Shown piece after piece: positions 1 through 6,965 of a stretch of 19,856 nucleotides of DNA. The notes beneath the pieces were generated by a model. It was not told the origin of the DNA, searched no databases, and saw only the letters and a program-made list of their open reading frames with translations. The stretch's first letter is position 1; each line of letters begins with the position of its first letter. The DNA is from Treponema sp. Lineage in GTDB: Bacteria; Spirochaetota; Spirochaetia; Treponematales; Treponemataceae. The stretch spans positions 1-19,856 of the forward strand of contig JAGARY010000399.1 of assembly GCA_017622055.1 (NCBI GenBank), read 5' to 3'. The translations under genes and the position numbers were made by a program.

Positions 1-958
1 CAGAACCAAGACCTGCTTCATTAGAGAAGATACCACGAGCAATACCTTTCTGCATTGATTTTTGCATTGAATCCATAACTTCTTTCAAAACAAAACCAGC
101 AGCACCACCAGCAACAGCTTCCAATCCAAATGCAGATTTAAAAATCAAAGCAAATGCAGCTGGGATTTTTGTTGCATTCATAATTAAAACAGAAAGTCCT
201 AAGAAAACATAAACAATTGCCATTGCAGGAACAATTTTTTCTGCAACTTTAGAAATACGTTTAAGACCACCAATAATTACTAATGCAGCACAAAGAGTTA
301 CAATTGCTCCACCAATTACTGTTGCCCATGTATATTCATTTCCAGCTAATGTAAATGCAACATCAGAAGAAATTGCCATATTAACAGCAGAAGTAATACC
401 GTTGATCTGTGTCATTGTACCAATACCAAGAAGACCTGCAGCAACTCCAAAAATTGCAAATAAAACAGCAAGCCACTTCCACTTTGAACCCATACCTTTT
501 TCAATTGTATAGAATGGTCCACCTAAAACTGTACCGTCAGCTTTAACTTCACGATATTTAATTGCAAGCATACATTCAGCATATTTTGTAGCTGTTCCTA
601 AAATTGCTGCAAACCACATCCAGAACAAAGCACCAGGACCACCAGCAGCAATAGCAGTTGCTACACCGACAATGTTACCTGTACCAATTGTTGCAGAAAG
701 CGCTGTACACAAAGCAGAGAAACCTGAAAGTTCACCTGCACCTTCATTCTTTTTGAAAATTTGTTTGAAAGCACGGCCTAATTTTGTAAACTGAATACCG
801 CGACAACGGATTGTCAAAAGCAATCCTGTAAACAAGATTAAAACGATTGTTGGAATTCCCCAAACAACATCATCAATCTTTACAAGAATTTCGTCGAATG
901 AAATTATTTTATCTCCATTCGTATCAAAAATCTTTAGAAAAAAATCATTAATAGCCAT
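1..958 (-). CDS. Sodium:alanine/glycine symporter (AGCS family), 5' part, cut by window edge
   Basis: An inner-membrane sodium-coupled importer of alanine or glycine. About 319 codons are present, read from ATG at 958 leftward with no stop before the window edge, so the C-terminus is missing. An AGACCTC-complement Shine-Dalgarno (AGAGGT) lies just upstream of ATG. The AGCS core starts near residue 29 (DDVVWGIPTIVLIL), followed by the family signature around residues 87-103 (LSATIGTGNIVGVATAI) and further hydrophobic helices. The first 28 residues are an extension containing a loop D12-x-N14-G15-D16-x-I18-I19-x-x-x-E23 that fits the EF-hand calcium loop, which I do not expect in this family. 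The glycine riboswitch directly upstream supports glycine or alanine as substrate. Family assignment is from recognised motifs; exact substrate is inferred. Confidence 0.93.
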   Translation of the reverse strand, partial: MAINDFFLKIFDTNGDKIISFDEILVKIDDVVWGIPTIVLILFTGLLLTIRCRGIQFTKLGRAFKQIFKKNEGAGELSGFSALCTALSATIGTGNIVGVATAIAAGGPGALFWMWFAAILGTATKYAECMLAIKYREVKADGTVLGGPFYTIEKGMGSKWKWLAVLFAIFGVAAGLLGIGTMTQINGITSAVNMAISSDVAFTLAGNEYTWATVIGGAIVTLCAALVIIGGLKRISKVAEKIVPAMAIVYVFLGLSVLIMNATKIPAAFALIFKSAFGLEAVAGGAAGFVLKEVMDSMQKSMQKGIARGIFSNEAGLGS

Positions 959-973
959 TTCTGACCTCTTTGT

Positions 974-1012
974 AAAAAAAATAGAGCGCCAACCTATTTG
1001 ATTGTACGCTCT
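974..1012 (-). terminator. Intrinsic terminator of the glycine riboswitch expression platform
   Basis: On the minus strand AGAGCG (1012-1007) pairs perfectly with CGCTCT (988-983), with an inner CAA/TTG pairing, and is followed by a run of about eight U (982-974 region). It lies between the aptamer and the Shine-Dalgarno of the symporter, the expected place for a transcription-termination platform. A run CTCTTTAGAG directly before it could compete for the 5' arm. Confidence 0.8.
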
Positions 1013-1029
1013 CTAAAGAGTTGAATAAG

Positions 1030-1150
1030 ACTTGAATTCTAGCCCTGTCCACTTTGCCTGAGATATCAAGTCTTTGTTATAATTTTATATAGCGCAAACT
1101 TTAACCCTTCGGCGTCTCACTGGTATGCGAGAACTCTCCAGAGAATTGAC
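1030..1150 (-). promoter_or_regulatory. Glycine riboswitch (gcvT-type), single aptamer
   Basis: Read on the minus strand, the region carries the conserved core segments GGAGAG, GACGCCGAAGGG (about 1122-1103) and CTCAGGCAAA...GGACAG (about 1062-1045), which I recognise as the glycine aptamer. A closing P1 stem of six pairs forms between 1147-1142 and 1040-1035. A P3 stem forms between AAGTTTG and CAAAGACTT. A competing 9-bp stem, AAGACTTGA-complement 1074-1066 with 1035-1027, would break P1 and P3. Only one aptamer is visible, whereas many glycine riboswitches are tandem. It precedes an AGCS amino-acid symporter, a known glycine-riboswitch target. Confidence 0.9.
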
Positions 1151-1181
1151 TACCTGAAACTACAAGGGAATCAACCTTTGA

Positions 1182-1210
1182 ATTCTAGCACTATTTTCTT
1201 ATTCTTGCAA
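1182..1210 (-). promoter_or_regulatory. Sigma70-type promoter for riboswitch and AGCS gene
   Basis: On the minus strand a -35 TTGCAA (1210-1205) and a -10 TAGAAT (1187-1182) are separated by 17 nt. Transcription would begin near 1175, about 30 nt before the aptamer. Confidence 0.6.
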
Positions 1211-1272
1211 GTTATTTTTATTATCTCAATTCCTGTGCATAGGGGATTTTCCTTATATTTTTCATTTTTTAA

Positions 1273-1300
1273 TTGAAAATTTAAAAAGATAGTTTATACT
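1273..1300 (+). promoter_or_regulatory. Promoter of the small secreted protein gene
   Basis: A -35 TTGAAA (1273-1278) and a -10 TATACT (1295-1300) are 16 nt apart. The start codon at 1326 follows with an AAGGAAA Shine-Dalgarno at about 1312-1318. Confidence 0.55.
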
Positions 1301-1325
1301 GAAAAAACATGAAGGAAAACTTTTT

Positions 1326-1877
1326 ATGAAAAAATTAGTATCATTATTGCTCACAGTAGCAGTAACAATTTCTGCACTTGTTGCAGCACCAACAATTTCA
1401 GAACCTGTTGAATTAAAAGCAGGAACAGATTACACAATTGAAACAAGTTTCTATGGAGACAAATACTTTACAATTGATGGTAATTCAATTCACTTTAATA
1501 AAGGTGCAAATAATGGCAATCATGCGGTTGTATTCAAATTCACAGACCCTAGTATAATTCCAGCAAATGCTGTAATTGAAATTGAATACACAATGGGGAA
1601 ATATGATCCAAAAAAATCTTGCCAAGTTGTAATTCAACCTACAAGCGATAAAGCTGCAGATTATGGAAAACAAAACTATCCAATTTTATGGAATAATTAT
1701 GAACCTGATAATCCACCAGTTATTACAGTTGACTGTGATAGACTTTTAACTTCATCAGTTAAGAAAAACTTAATTGGTTTTAGAATTTGTAACAACGATG
1801 GTTCTTACGAAAAATATAAATGGCAAAGTGATTGGGGATTCACAATTACAAAAGTTACTTTAAAACCAAAGAACTAG
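1326..1877 (+). CDS. Small secreted protein of unknown function, possibly a beta-sandwich binding domain
   Basis: A 183-residue protein with a clear signal peptide: MKK, then a hydrophobic stretch to about residue 19, then a likely signal peptidase site at LVAA/PT near residue 21. The mature part is rich in beta-type, aromatic and Asn/Asp residues (for example WNNYEPDNPP, WQSDWGFTITKVTLKP). The ending, an aromatic-rich segment followed by an alternating hydrophobic strand, is like carbohydrate-binding jelly-roll modules, but I cannot name a family. It has its own promoter and terminator, so it is likely monocistronic. With polysaccharide enzymes elsewhere in the window, an envelope or periplasmic sugar-binding role is possible; this is inference. 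Confidence 0.8.
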   Translation: MKKLVSLLLTVAVTISALVAAPTISEPVELKAGTDYTIETSFYGDKYFTIDGNSIHFNKGANNGNHAVVFKFTDPSIIPANAVIEIEYTMGKYDPKKSCQVVIQPTSDKAADYGKQNYPILWNNYEPDNPPVITVDCDRLLTSSVKKNLIGFRICNNDGSYEKYKWQSDWGFTITKVTLKPKN

Positions 1878-1910
1878 TAACTAAAACAGATTAGTTATTT
1901 TATAGAAAAG

Positions 1911-1965
1911 ATGCCTAATAAGATTTCTTTTTGTAAAGGAAAATACTTATTAGGCATTTTTTTTA
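1911..1965 (+). terminator. Strong intrinsic terminator
   Basis: A perfect 12-bp stem (1911-1922 with 1946-1957) is followed by eight T (1957-1964). It ends the secreted protein gene. It may also stop pdx kinase transcripts from the other side, but the minus-strand U-tract there is weak. Confidence 0.9.
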
Positions 1966-1969
1966 TCAA

Positions 1970-2797
1970 TTATTTCAATCTTTCAATTAAAAATGGAATT
2001 GCTTTTTCAAATTTTACACCGTACCAGTGAGAATCATCTCCCAATGTAAGCTTCATTGATTCCACAACATAATCTTGGGCAATTGTGGCTGCTTCCAAAA
2101 TTGATTTTCCACGAAGCAAAGCACCTGCAAAACTAGAAGCAAAAACATCACCAGTTCCGTGAACACTTGCATCTAATCTATTTGTAAAAGTGTATTCAAT
2201 TTTGTTGCCATCATAACAAGCACAACCTAATTTCCCTTTTTCAAAAGAAACTCCAGTTAAAACAACATTTTTAGCACCTAAAGCTTTTAGTTTTTTTAAC
2301 ATATCTTCAATGTATGCTTGATCATAATCTTCACCAACATAAGGTGTGTCTAACAAAAATGAAGCTTCTGTTAAGTTTGGCATAATTACATCTGCACCAT
2401 TACAAAGTTTTGCCATTTCTTTTGGAAAATCTGAATCAAAACCAGGGTACATTTTTCCGTTGTCTGCCATTACAGGATCAACAATTCTTAAAGCATCAGG
2501 ACGTGCAGTTTCTTCCATAATTTGCAAAATGTAAGGAATTTGAGCTTTAGAAACGTATCCTGTGTAAAATGCATCAAAAGTGATGTTTTCTTTTTTCCAG
2601 TGAGCAAGAATTGAAGGCATATCCTCCGTTAAATCTTTAAATGTGTACCCCGAAAAACCAGCTGTATGAGTTGATAAAACAGAACTTGGTAAAACAGCAG
2701 TTTCAATTCCACATGCAGAAATAACAGGCAACGCAACTGTTAAAGAGCATTGTCCCACACAAGAAATATCTTGAATTGTTAAAAGTCTTTTATCCAT
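1970..2797 (-). CDS. Pyridoxal/pyridoxamine/pyridoxine kinase (PdxY/PdxK-like)
   Basis: A cytoplasmic ribokinase-fold kinase that phosphorylates B6 vitamers to the 5'-phosphate in the salvage of pyridoxal phosphate. It is 275 residues, normal for the family. Visible signatures are the N-terminal QDISCVGQCSLTVALP segment, DPVMADNGKMY at 107-117, MPNLTEA at 139-145 and the ATP-site motif HGTGD at 213-217 with catalytic D217. A GGAGG Shine-Dalgarno lies before the ATG at 2797. It is divergent from a MocR/PdxR regulator, the classic partner of PLP genes, so repression or activation by PLP status is likely. Which B6 vitamer is preferred cannot be told from the sequence. Confidence 0.93.
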   Translation of the reverse strand: MDKRLLTIQDISCVGQCSLTVALPVISACGIETAVLPSSVLSTHTAGFSGYTFKDLTEDMPSILAHWKKENITFDAFYTGYVSKAQIPYILQIMEETARPDALRIVDPVMADNGKMYPGFDSDFPKEMAKLCNGADVIMPNLTEASFLLDTPYVGEDYDQAYIEDMLKKLKALGAKNVVLTGVSFEKGKLGCACYDGNKIEYTFTNRLDASVHGTGDVFASSFAGALLRGKSILEAATIAQDYVVESMKLTLGDDSHWYGVKFEKAIPFLIERLK

Positions 2798-2835
2798 AAA
2801 AAAGCCTCCAAATAAAATAAACTTAAATTATTAAT

Positions 2836-2894
2836 AATATAAATCTGGTATTATGTGTATATCCAATTTTAGTATATTTTGATATAATCAGATT
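2836..2894. promoter_or_regulatory. Divergent kinase/pdxR promoter region with inverted repeat
   Basis: AATCTG at 2842-2847 and its complement CAGATT at 2889-2894 form an inverted pair. The left arm abuts a minus-strand -10 (TATATT, 2841-2836) for the kinase. The right arm lies between the pdxR -10 and its ATG. The pdxR -10 is an extended type, TG-A-TATAAT (2880-2888), with only 6 nt to ATG. An operator role is inferred. Confidence 0.45.
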
Positions 2895-4328
2895 ATGTTT
2901 ACTTGTGATTTTTCAAAAAAAGGAAATTTAACTCTTTCTGAGTATCTTTACAAAAATTTAAAATCTGCAATTATTGACGGAAACTTTGCTCCAAATGAAA
3001 AACTACCTTCAAAAAGAAATTTGGCAAATCATCTTGGAATTAGTGTAATTACAATTGCAAACACTTATGAAAGACTAATTTCTGAAGGCTACATTTATTC
3101 AATAGAAAAAAGCGGATTTTTTGTTACCGAACTTTTAAGTTTTTCTCAAATTAAAAATGAAAAAAAATCTGTAAATCAAGAAAATCAAAATAAACCAGAA
3201 AAAATTACAAATAACAAAAATCAAAATATTCCTCAAATTGATTTTAAAACAAATTCCATAAGTTATGAAAAATTCCCATTTAAAACTTGGAACAAAATTA
3301 CAAAAGAAGTTCTTTCTGAACCAAACGAAAATCTTTTAAAATTGCCAGATGCAAAAGGTGTCTTTGAACTTAGAAAAGAAATTGCACTTTATTTGCGTCG
3401 TTTTAGAAATATGGAAGTTCATCCTGAACAAATTGTAATTGGCTCCGGAACAGAATATTTGTACAGCCTTTTAGTAAAACTTTTTGATTCAAATCTTTTG
3501 TATGCTGTGGAAAATCCTGGATATAAAAAAGTTTTTCAAGTTCTAAAAACAAATGGTGTAAATTGCGTTCCCTGTAAAATGGACAATTTTGGAATTAAAA
3601 TAGAAGATTTGGAAAATTCAGGGGCAAATGTAGTTCATCTTTCTCCGTCACATCACTTTCCAACAGGAATTGTAATGCCAGTTCGTCGCCGCCAAGAAAT
3701 TTTAGCTTGGGCAAATAAAGCAGAAAACAGATTTATAATAGAAGATGATTACGACAGCGAATTTAGATTTTTGGGAAAACCTTTAACTCCCCTATTTTCT
3801 TCTGAATACAACAACAAAAACAAAGTGATTTATATAAACACATTTACAAAATCTCTTTCACCTTCTTTTAGAATTGGATATTTAGTTTTACCAGAAAATT
3901 TGTTACCAATTTTCAATGAAAAATTAGGCTTTTTTTCTAACACAGTTTCTTCTTTTGAACAATTTGTTTTGGCAAAGTTTATGGAAAAAGGATTTTTTGA
4001 AAAACACATTATCAAAATGAAAAATTATTACCGCTCTTTACGAAACAACTTAATTTTTTGTCTTGAAAAAAGTTCTCTATCAAGTTTTTGCAAAATTAAA
4101 GAAGAAGAAGCAGGATTACACTTTTTGTTAGAAATTGATAAAAAAATGAACTCAAAAGATTTAAAATTACTTTTTGAAAAAAACAAAATTGTAATTCCCT
4201 TTTTAGAAGATTTTTATTACCAAAACAAAATGATTCTTGAAAAACCAACATTAGTAATAAACTATTCCGGACTAAAAAAAGACGACATCCCAAAATCTGT
4301 AAAAATTTTAGAAACCCTGTTGGTTTGA
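2895..4328 (+). CDS. pdxR: MocR/PdxR-type transcription regulator (GntR wHTH plus aminotransferase-like domain)
   Basis: A 477-residue regulator. Residues about 12-78 form a GntR winged helix (LSEYLYKNLKSAIIDG, KLPSKRNLANHLGIS, YIYSIEKSGFFV). Residues 80-118 are a Lys/Asn/Gln-rich linker. Residues about 120-477 are a fold-type I aminotransferase domain with PSHHFPTG (251-258), EDDYDSEFR (283-291) and the PLP-binding lysine K319 in TFTKSLSPSFRIGY. Such proteins sense PLP and control B6 genes; the divergent B6 kinase fits this. There is no Shine-Dalgarno, and a TATAAT box ends 6 nt before the ATG, so the mRNA is probably leaderless. The gene is even more A+T-rich than pgk beside it. The symbol is by domain type and context. 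Confidence 0.88.
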   Translation: MFTCDFSKKGNLTLSEYLYKNLKSAIIDGNFAPNEKLPSKRNLANHLGISVITIANTYERLISEGYIYSIEKSGFFVTELLSFSQIKNEKKSVNQENQNKPEKITNNKNQNIPQIDFKTNSISYEKFPFKTWNKITKEVLSEPNENLLKLPDAKGVFELRKEIALYLRRFRNMEVHPEQIVIGSGTEYLYSLLVKLFDSNLLYAVENPGYKKVFQVLKTNGVNCVPCKMDNFGIKIEDLENSGANVVHLSPSHHFPTGIVMPVRRRQEILAWANKAENRFIIEDDYDSEFRFLGKPLTPLFSSEYNNKNKVIYINTFTKSLSPSFRIGYLVLPENLLPIFNEKLGFFSNTVSSFEQFVLAKFMEKGFFEKHIIKMKNYYRSLRNNLIFCLEKSSLSSFCKIKEEEAGLHFLLEIDKKMNSKDLKLLFEKNKIVIPFLEDFYYQNKMILEKPTLVINYSGLKKDDIPKSVKILETLLV

Positions 4329-4345
4329 TAATAACAAAGACAACA

Positions 4346-4386
4346 TAAAAAAAAAATCCTCAGGGCACAGCCTTGAGGATTTTTCT
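4346..4386. terminator. Bidirectional intrinsic terminator between pdxR and pgk
   Basis: A hairpin ATCCTCAGG...CCTTGAGGAT (4356-4380, one bulged base) is flanked by an A-run on the left and a T-run on the right. It can therefore terminate both converging genes. Confidence 0.85.
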
Positions 4387-4404
4387 AATTACTTAGTACT
4401 TAGC

Positions 4405-5673
4405 TTATTTTGTTTCAAGACAAGCGATACCAGGAAGTGTTTTTCCTTCAAGGAATTCCAAAGAAGCTCCACCACCTGTAGAAACGTGGCTCATTTGGCT
4501 TGCAAGGTTGAATTTGTTTACAGCAGCAACAGAGTCCCCTCCACCAACTACAGACATAGCGCCTTTAGCAGTAGCTTCTGCAACTAAGCGAGCAACTTTT
4601 TCTGTTCCTTTTGCAAATGCATCAAATTCAAATACACCAACTGGACCATTCCATACAATTGATTTTGCGTTAAGAATTGTGTCTGTGTAAATTTCGATTG
4701 TTTTAGGACCAACATCCATAGCCATTAAATCAGCTGGAATGTCTGTTGAATCAATTGCAACTGGAGCTGCATCTGGACTGAATTCTGTAGCACCAACGTG
4801 GTCAACTGGAAGAATGATTTTTGCACCTTTTTCTTCAGCTTTTTTAAGCAAATCTTTTGCTGTATCAATAAAGTCATCTTCAACAAGTGATTTTCCTACA
4901 TTGTAACCTTGTGCTTTTAAGAATGTGTAAGCCATTCCACCACCAATTACTAAAGCAGATGCGTTTTTCAAAAGTGATTCCAAAACAGCGATTTTTGAAG
5001 AAACTTTTGCACCACCAATAATAGCAATCATTGGTTTTTCTGGATTTGTTACCATTGGTTGGATATATTTTACTTCTTTTTCCATTAAGAATCCGCCAAC
5101 TTTTGTTTCAACGAATTTTGCAATAGAAGCTGTAGAAGCTTGGTCGCGGTGAGCTGTACCAAATGCGTCGTTTACAAAAATATCTCCGTAAGAAGCAAGT
5201 TCTTTTGCCATTGTGTCGCGTTCAGCAGCATCTTTTGAAGTTTCTTCTTTATGGAAACGAGTATTTTCCAACATTGCAACTGCACCTTCTGGAAGAGCAT
5301 CAATTGCAGCTTTTTGTCCAAGTGCATCTGGAAGGAATGTAACATCTTTTCCAAGTTTTTCTGCAAAATATTTTACAACTGGAGCCATGCGATTTTTACC
5401 ATTGATGAATTTTTCTGAATCTTCATCTGTCCAAGTTTTTCCAGCTTTTTCTGCTTTTTCTTGAGCTTTTTTAACGTCTTTTTTTGGATCACCTAAGTGG
5501 CTCATCAAAACTAAAGAACGTGGACCTTGTTCCAAAATGTATTGAATTGTTGGAAGAGCAGCCATAATACGTGTATCATCTTGTACTACACCGTCTTTCA
5601 TTGGAACGTTAAAATCAACACGCATAATAATGCGTTTACCTTTAAGATCAATGTCTTTTACTGTTTTAATCAT
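4405..5673 (-). CDS. pgk: Phosphoglycerate kinase
   Basis: The cytoplasmic glycolytic enzyme that transfers phosphate from 1,3-bisphosphoglycerate to ADP. It is 422 residues, about 25-30 longer than common bacterial forms. Visible motifs are RVDFNVP (18-24), R35, SHLG (58-61), LENTRF (135-140), FGTAHR (171-176) and the nucleotide-loop GGGDS near the C-terminus. Two features are odd. After SHLG the usual Arg of the GRP motif is D62, and a charged insertion (about 63-95, Lys/Glu-rich) follows before MAPVVKY. Also HRAH is HRDQ at 175-178. The rest is intact and it is the only Pgk here, so it should be active. AGAGG Shine-Dalgarno; own promoter. Confidence 0.97.
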   Translation of the reverse strand: MIKTVKDIDLKGKRIIMRVDFNVPMKDGVVQDDTRIMAALPTIQYILEQGPRSLVLMSHLGDPKKDVKKAQEKAEKAGKTWTDEDSEKFINGKNRMAPVVKYFAEKLGKDVTFLPDALGQKAAIDALPEGAVAMLENTRFHKEETSKDAAERDTMAKELASYGDIFVNDAFGTAHRDQASTASIAKFVETKVGGFLMEKEVKYIQPMVTNPEKPMIAIIGGAKVSSKIAVLESLLKNASALVIGGGMAYTFLKAQGYNVGKSLVEDDFIDTAKDLLKKAEEKGAKIILPVDHVGATEFSPDAAPVAIDSTDIPADLMAMDVGPKTIEIYTDTILNAKSIVWNGPVGVFEFDAFAKGTEKVARLVAEATAKGAMSVVGGGDSVAAVNKFNLASQMSHVSTGGGASLEFLEGKTLPGIACLETK

Positions 5674-5742
5674 AAAACTACCTCTATATAATTTTAATTA
5701 AAAATTTGCCCGAATCATCAAACTGATTATTCTATTTCTTAC

Positions 5743-5771
5743 AATATATATGTTTTTTAATACAAATTCAA
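5743..5771 (-). promoter_or_regulatory. Promoter of pgk
   Basis: On the minus strand a -35 TTGAAT (5771-5766) and a -10 TATATT (5748-5743) are 17 nt apart, giving a leader of about 65 nt before the pgk ATG at 5673. Confidence 0.6.
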
Positions 5772-5826
5772 TGACATCGGTAACTCGCTAAAAGAATTAA
5801 TAAATTTAGCAAATCTCTGTGTTTTC

Positions 5827-5855
5827 TTGTTTTTTGATTTTTTCTATTGTATATT
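5827..5855 (+). promoter_or_regulatory. Promoter of the PAP2 gene, immediately before its ATG
   Basis: A -35 TTGTTT (5827-5832) and a -10 TATATT (5850-5855) are 17 nt apart. Transcription would start at about 5862-5863, on the ATG itself. An open frame from the TTG at 5827 would place the start codon on the -35 box, which argues for the ATG at 5863. Confidence 0.6.
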
Positions 5856-5862
5856 ATTATTC

Positions 5863-6801
5863 ATGGATTATTTATTTGCTTTACAAAATATTCGGGAAAG
5901 TGCACCAGAAATCATAAATTGGTTTTTTTTGATTATATCTGAAGTTTTTTTAAAAGGTTCTGTAGTTTTTGTTGCCATAATTTATTGGAGTTTGAACAAA
6001 TCCGCAGGAATAAAAATTGCCATGGGATATTCTTGTGCCTATTCAATTAATCAAACAATAAAAAACATTGTTTGCATTCCTCGCCCTTGGATTTTAGATT
6101 CAAGATTAAAAGTAGACTCTTTGGCAAAAGGTGGAGCAACAGGTTATTCTTTTCCAAGTGGTCACACTGTAACAGCGGCGTCAGTTTTTGGTGGAGTTGC
6201 TGCATGGCAAAAAAAACGTCCGTTTATTGTAGTTTTGATGGCAATTTTTACATTACTTGTGGCTTTTTCTAGAAACTGGCTTGGATGTCATACATTAAAA
6301 GATGTTATTGTAGCAATTTTGATTGCAGGAATGTCTGTTTGTTTTACCTGGTGGCTCTTTGATTTTATTGAAAAAAATGTTGATGTTTATCCAAATTTTG
6401 ATATTTTAGTTTGCGTTTTAGGAAGTTTAATTTCTATTGGCATTTTGATTTTTGTTTCTGTAAAAAATTACCCACTTTACCCAGATTCAAATGGAAATCT
6501 TTTTGATAATTCTTATGATTTAACAACTGATTGTTTTACAGCTTGTGGAATAACTTTAGGTTTTCTTTTAGGCTGGGTTTTGGAACGTCGATTTGTAAAA
6601 TTCGAAGTTTCTGGAACAAAAAAGCAATTAATTTTAAGAAGTGTTTTTGGAGTTTTGATTTTTGGAGCCCTTTATTTAGGAGGAAGCGTTGCATTTTCTT
6701 TTATGGGAGACCATTTTAGTCATCTTGTAAAATACTTTTTAATTATGTTTGTTGTGATTTTTGTTTACCCAGCAATCTTTTGGAAAATAGAAAAAAAATA
6801 A
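5863..6801 (+). CDS. Membrane PAP2-family phosphatase
   Basis: A polytopic membrane phosphatase, 312 residues from ATG 5863, with about seven or eight hydrophobic helices. All three PAP2 motifs are present: K67-x6-R74-P75, P98-S-G-H101 (in GYSFPSGHTVTA), and S136-R137-x5-H143-x3-D147. The family removes phosphate from lipid substrates such as phosphatidic acid, phosphatidylglycerol phosphate or undecaprenyl pyrophosphate; the exact substrate cannot be told. The C-terminal half (from about 160) adds a long helical extension beyond the usual core. I chose ATG 5863 over the in-frame TTG 5827, because the earlier codon is the -35 box and adds only a Phe-rich stretch. There is no Shine-Dalgarno site, so it is predicted leaderless. 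Confidence 0.9.
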   Translation: MDYLFALQNIRESAPEIINWFFLIISEVFLKGSVVFVAIIYWSLNKSAGIKIAMGYSCAYSINQTIKNIVCIPRPWILDSRLKVDSLAKGGATGYSFPSGHTVTAASVFGGVAAWQKKRPFIVVLMAIFTLLVAFSRNWLGCHTLKDVIVAILIAGMSVCFTWWLFDFIEKNVDVYPNFDILVCVLGSLISIGILIFVSVKNYPLYPDSNGNLFDNSYDLTTDCFTACGITLGFLLGWVLERRFVKFEVSGTKKQLILRSVFGVLIFGALYLGGSVAFSFMGDHFSHLVKYFLIMFVVIFVYPAIFWKIEKK

Positions 6802-6819
6802 CATATAAAACAGTTAGTT

Positions 6820-6926
6820 TGTCATGGGCTGTCTAAAAATTATCGTTAATACGTCCGGTCAAGGGATACGACCTTCAAGCCCTTGACTCATCCGTTTTTA
6901 GGATTTGTAATAAACCCTAAATGACA
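6820..6926. repeat. Nested palindromic element (REP/MITE-like)
   Basis: Nested complementary arms are visible: TGTCAT 6820-6825 with ATGACA 6921-6926, GGG 6826-6828 with CCC 6915-6917, CTAAAAA 6833-6839 with TTTTTAG 6895-6901, and GTCAAGGG 6858-6865 with CCCTTGAC 6880-6887. The element is less A+T-rich than the flanking DNA and has no open frame. It looks like a dispersed intergenic repeat or a structured RNA. Whether copies exist elsewhere cannot be seen here. Confidence 0.5.
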
Positions 6927-6929
6927 TTT

Positions 6930-6956
6930 TCGTCCTCGTGCTTGACACGGGGACGA
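6930..6956. repeat. GC-rich perfect-type hairpin between converging genes
   Basis: An 11-bp stem with one wobble (6930-6940 with 6946-6956) and the loop CTTGA. The core resembles the palindrome GTGCTTGACACGG, which I remember as part of dispersed REP-like sequences in several bacteria. It could also terminate the PAP2 gene or protect the 3' end of the GH43 mRNA, but there is no classic U-tract directly next to it. Confidence 0.5.
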
Positions 6957-6965
6957 CAGTGCCAT

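Noticed and set aside
1032..1189. A 12-nt direct repeat TTGAATTCTAGC at 1032-1043 and 1178-1189, flanking the riboswitch like a target-site duplication.
   Set aside because: One copy contains the promoter -10 (TAGAAT on the minus strand) and the other the 3' strand of riboswitch P1. Both have a function, and there is no mobile element between them.
4096..4293. Many open frames of 60-110 codons on the opposite strand of real genes, such as this one inside pdxR.
   Set aside because: They overlap well-supported genes, lack ribosome sites and have low-complexity Leu/Phe/Lys-rich sequence typical of antisense of A/T-rich coding DNA.
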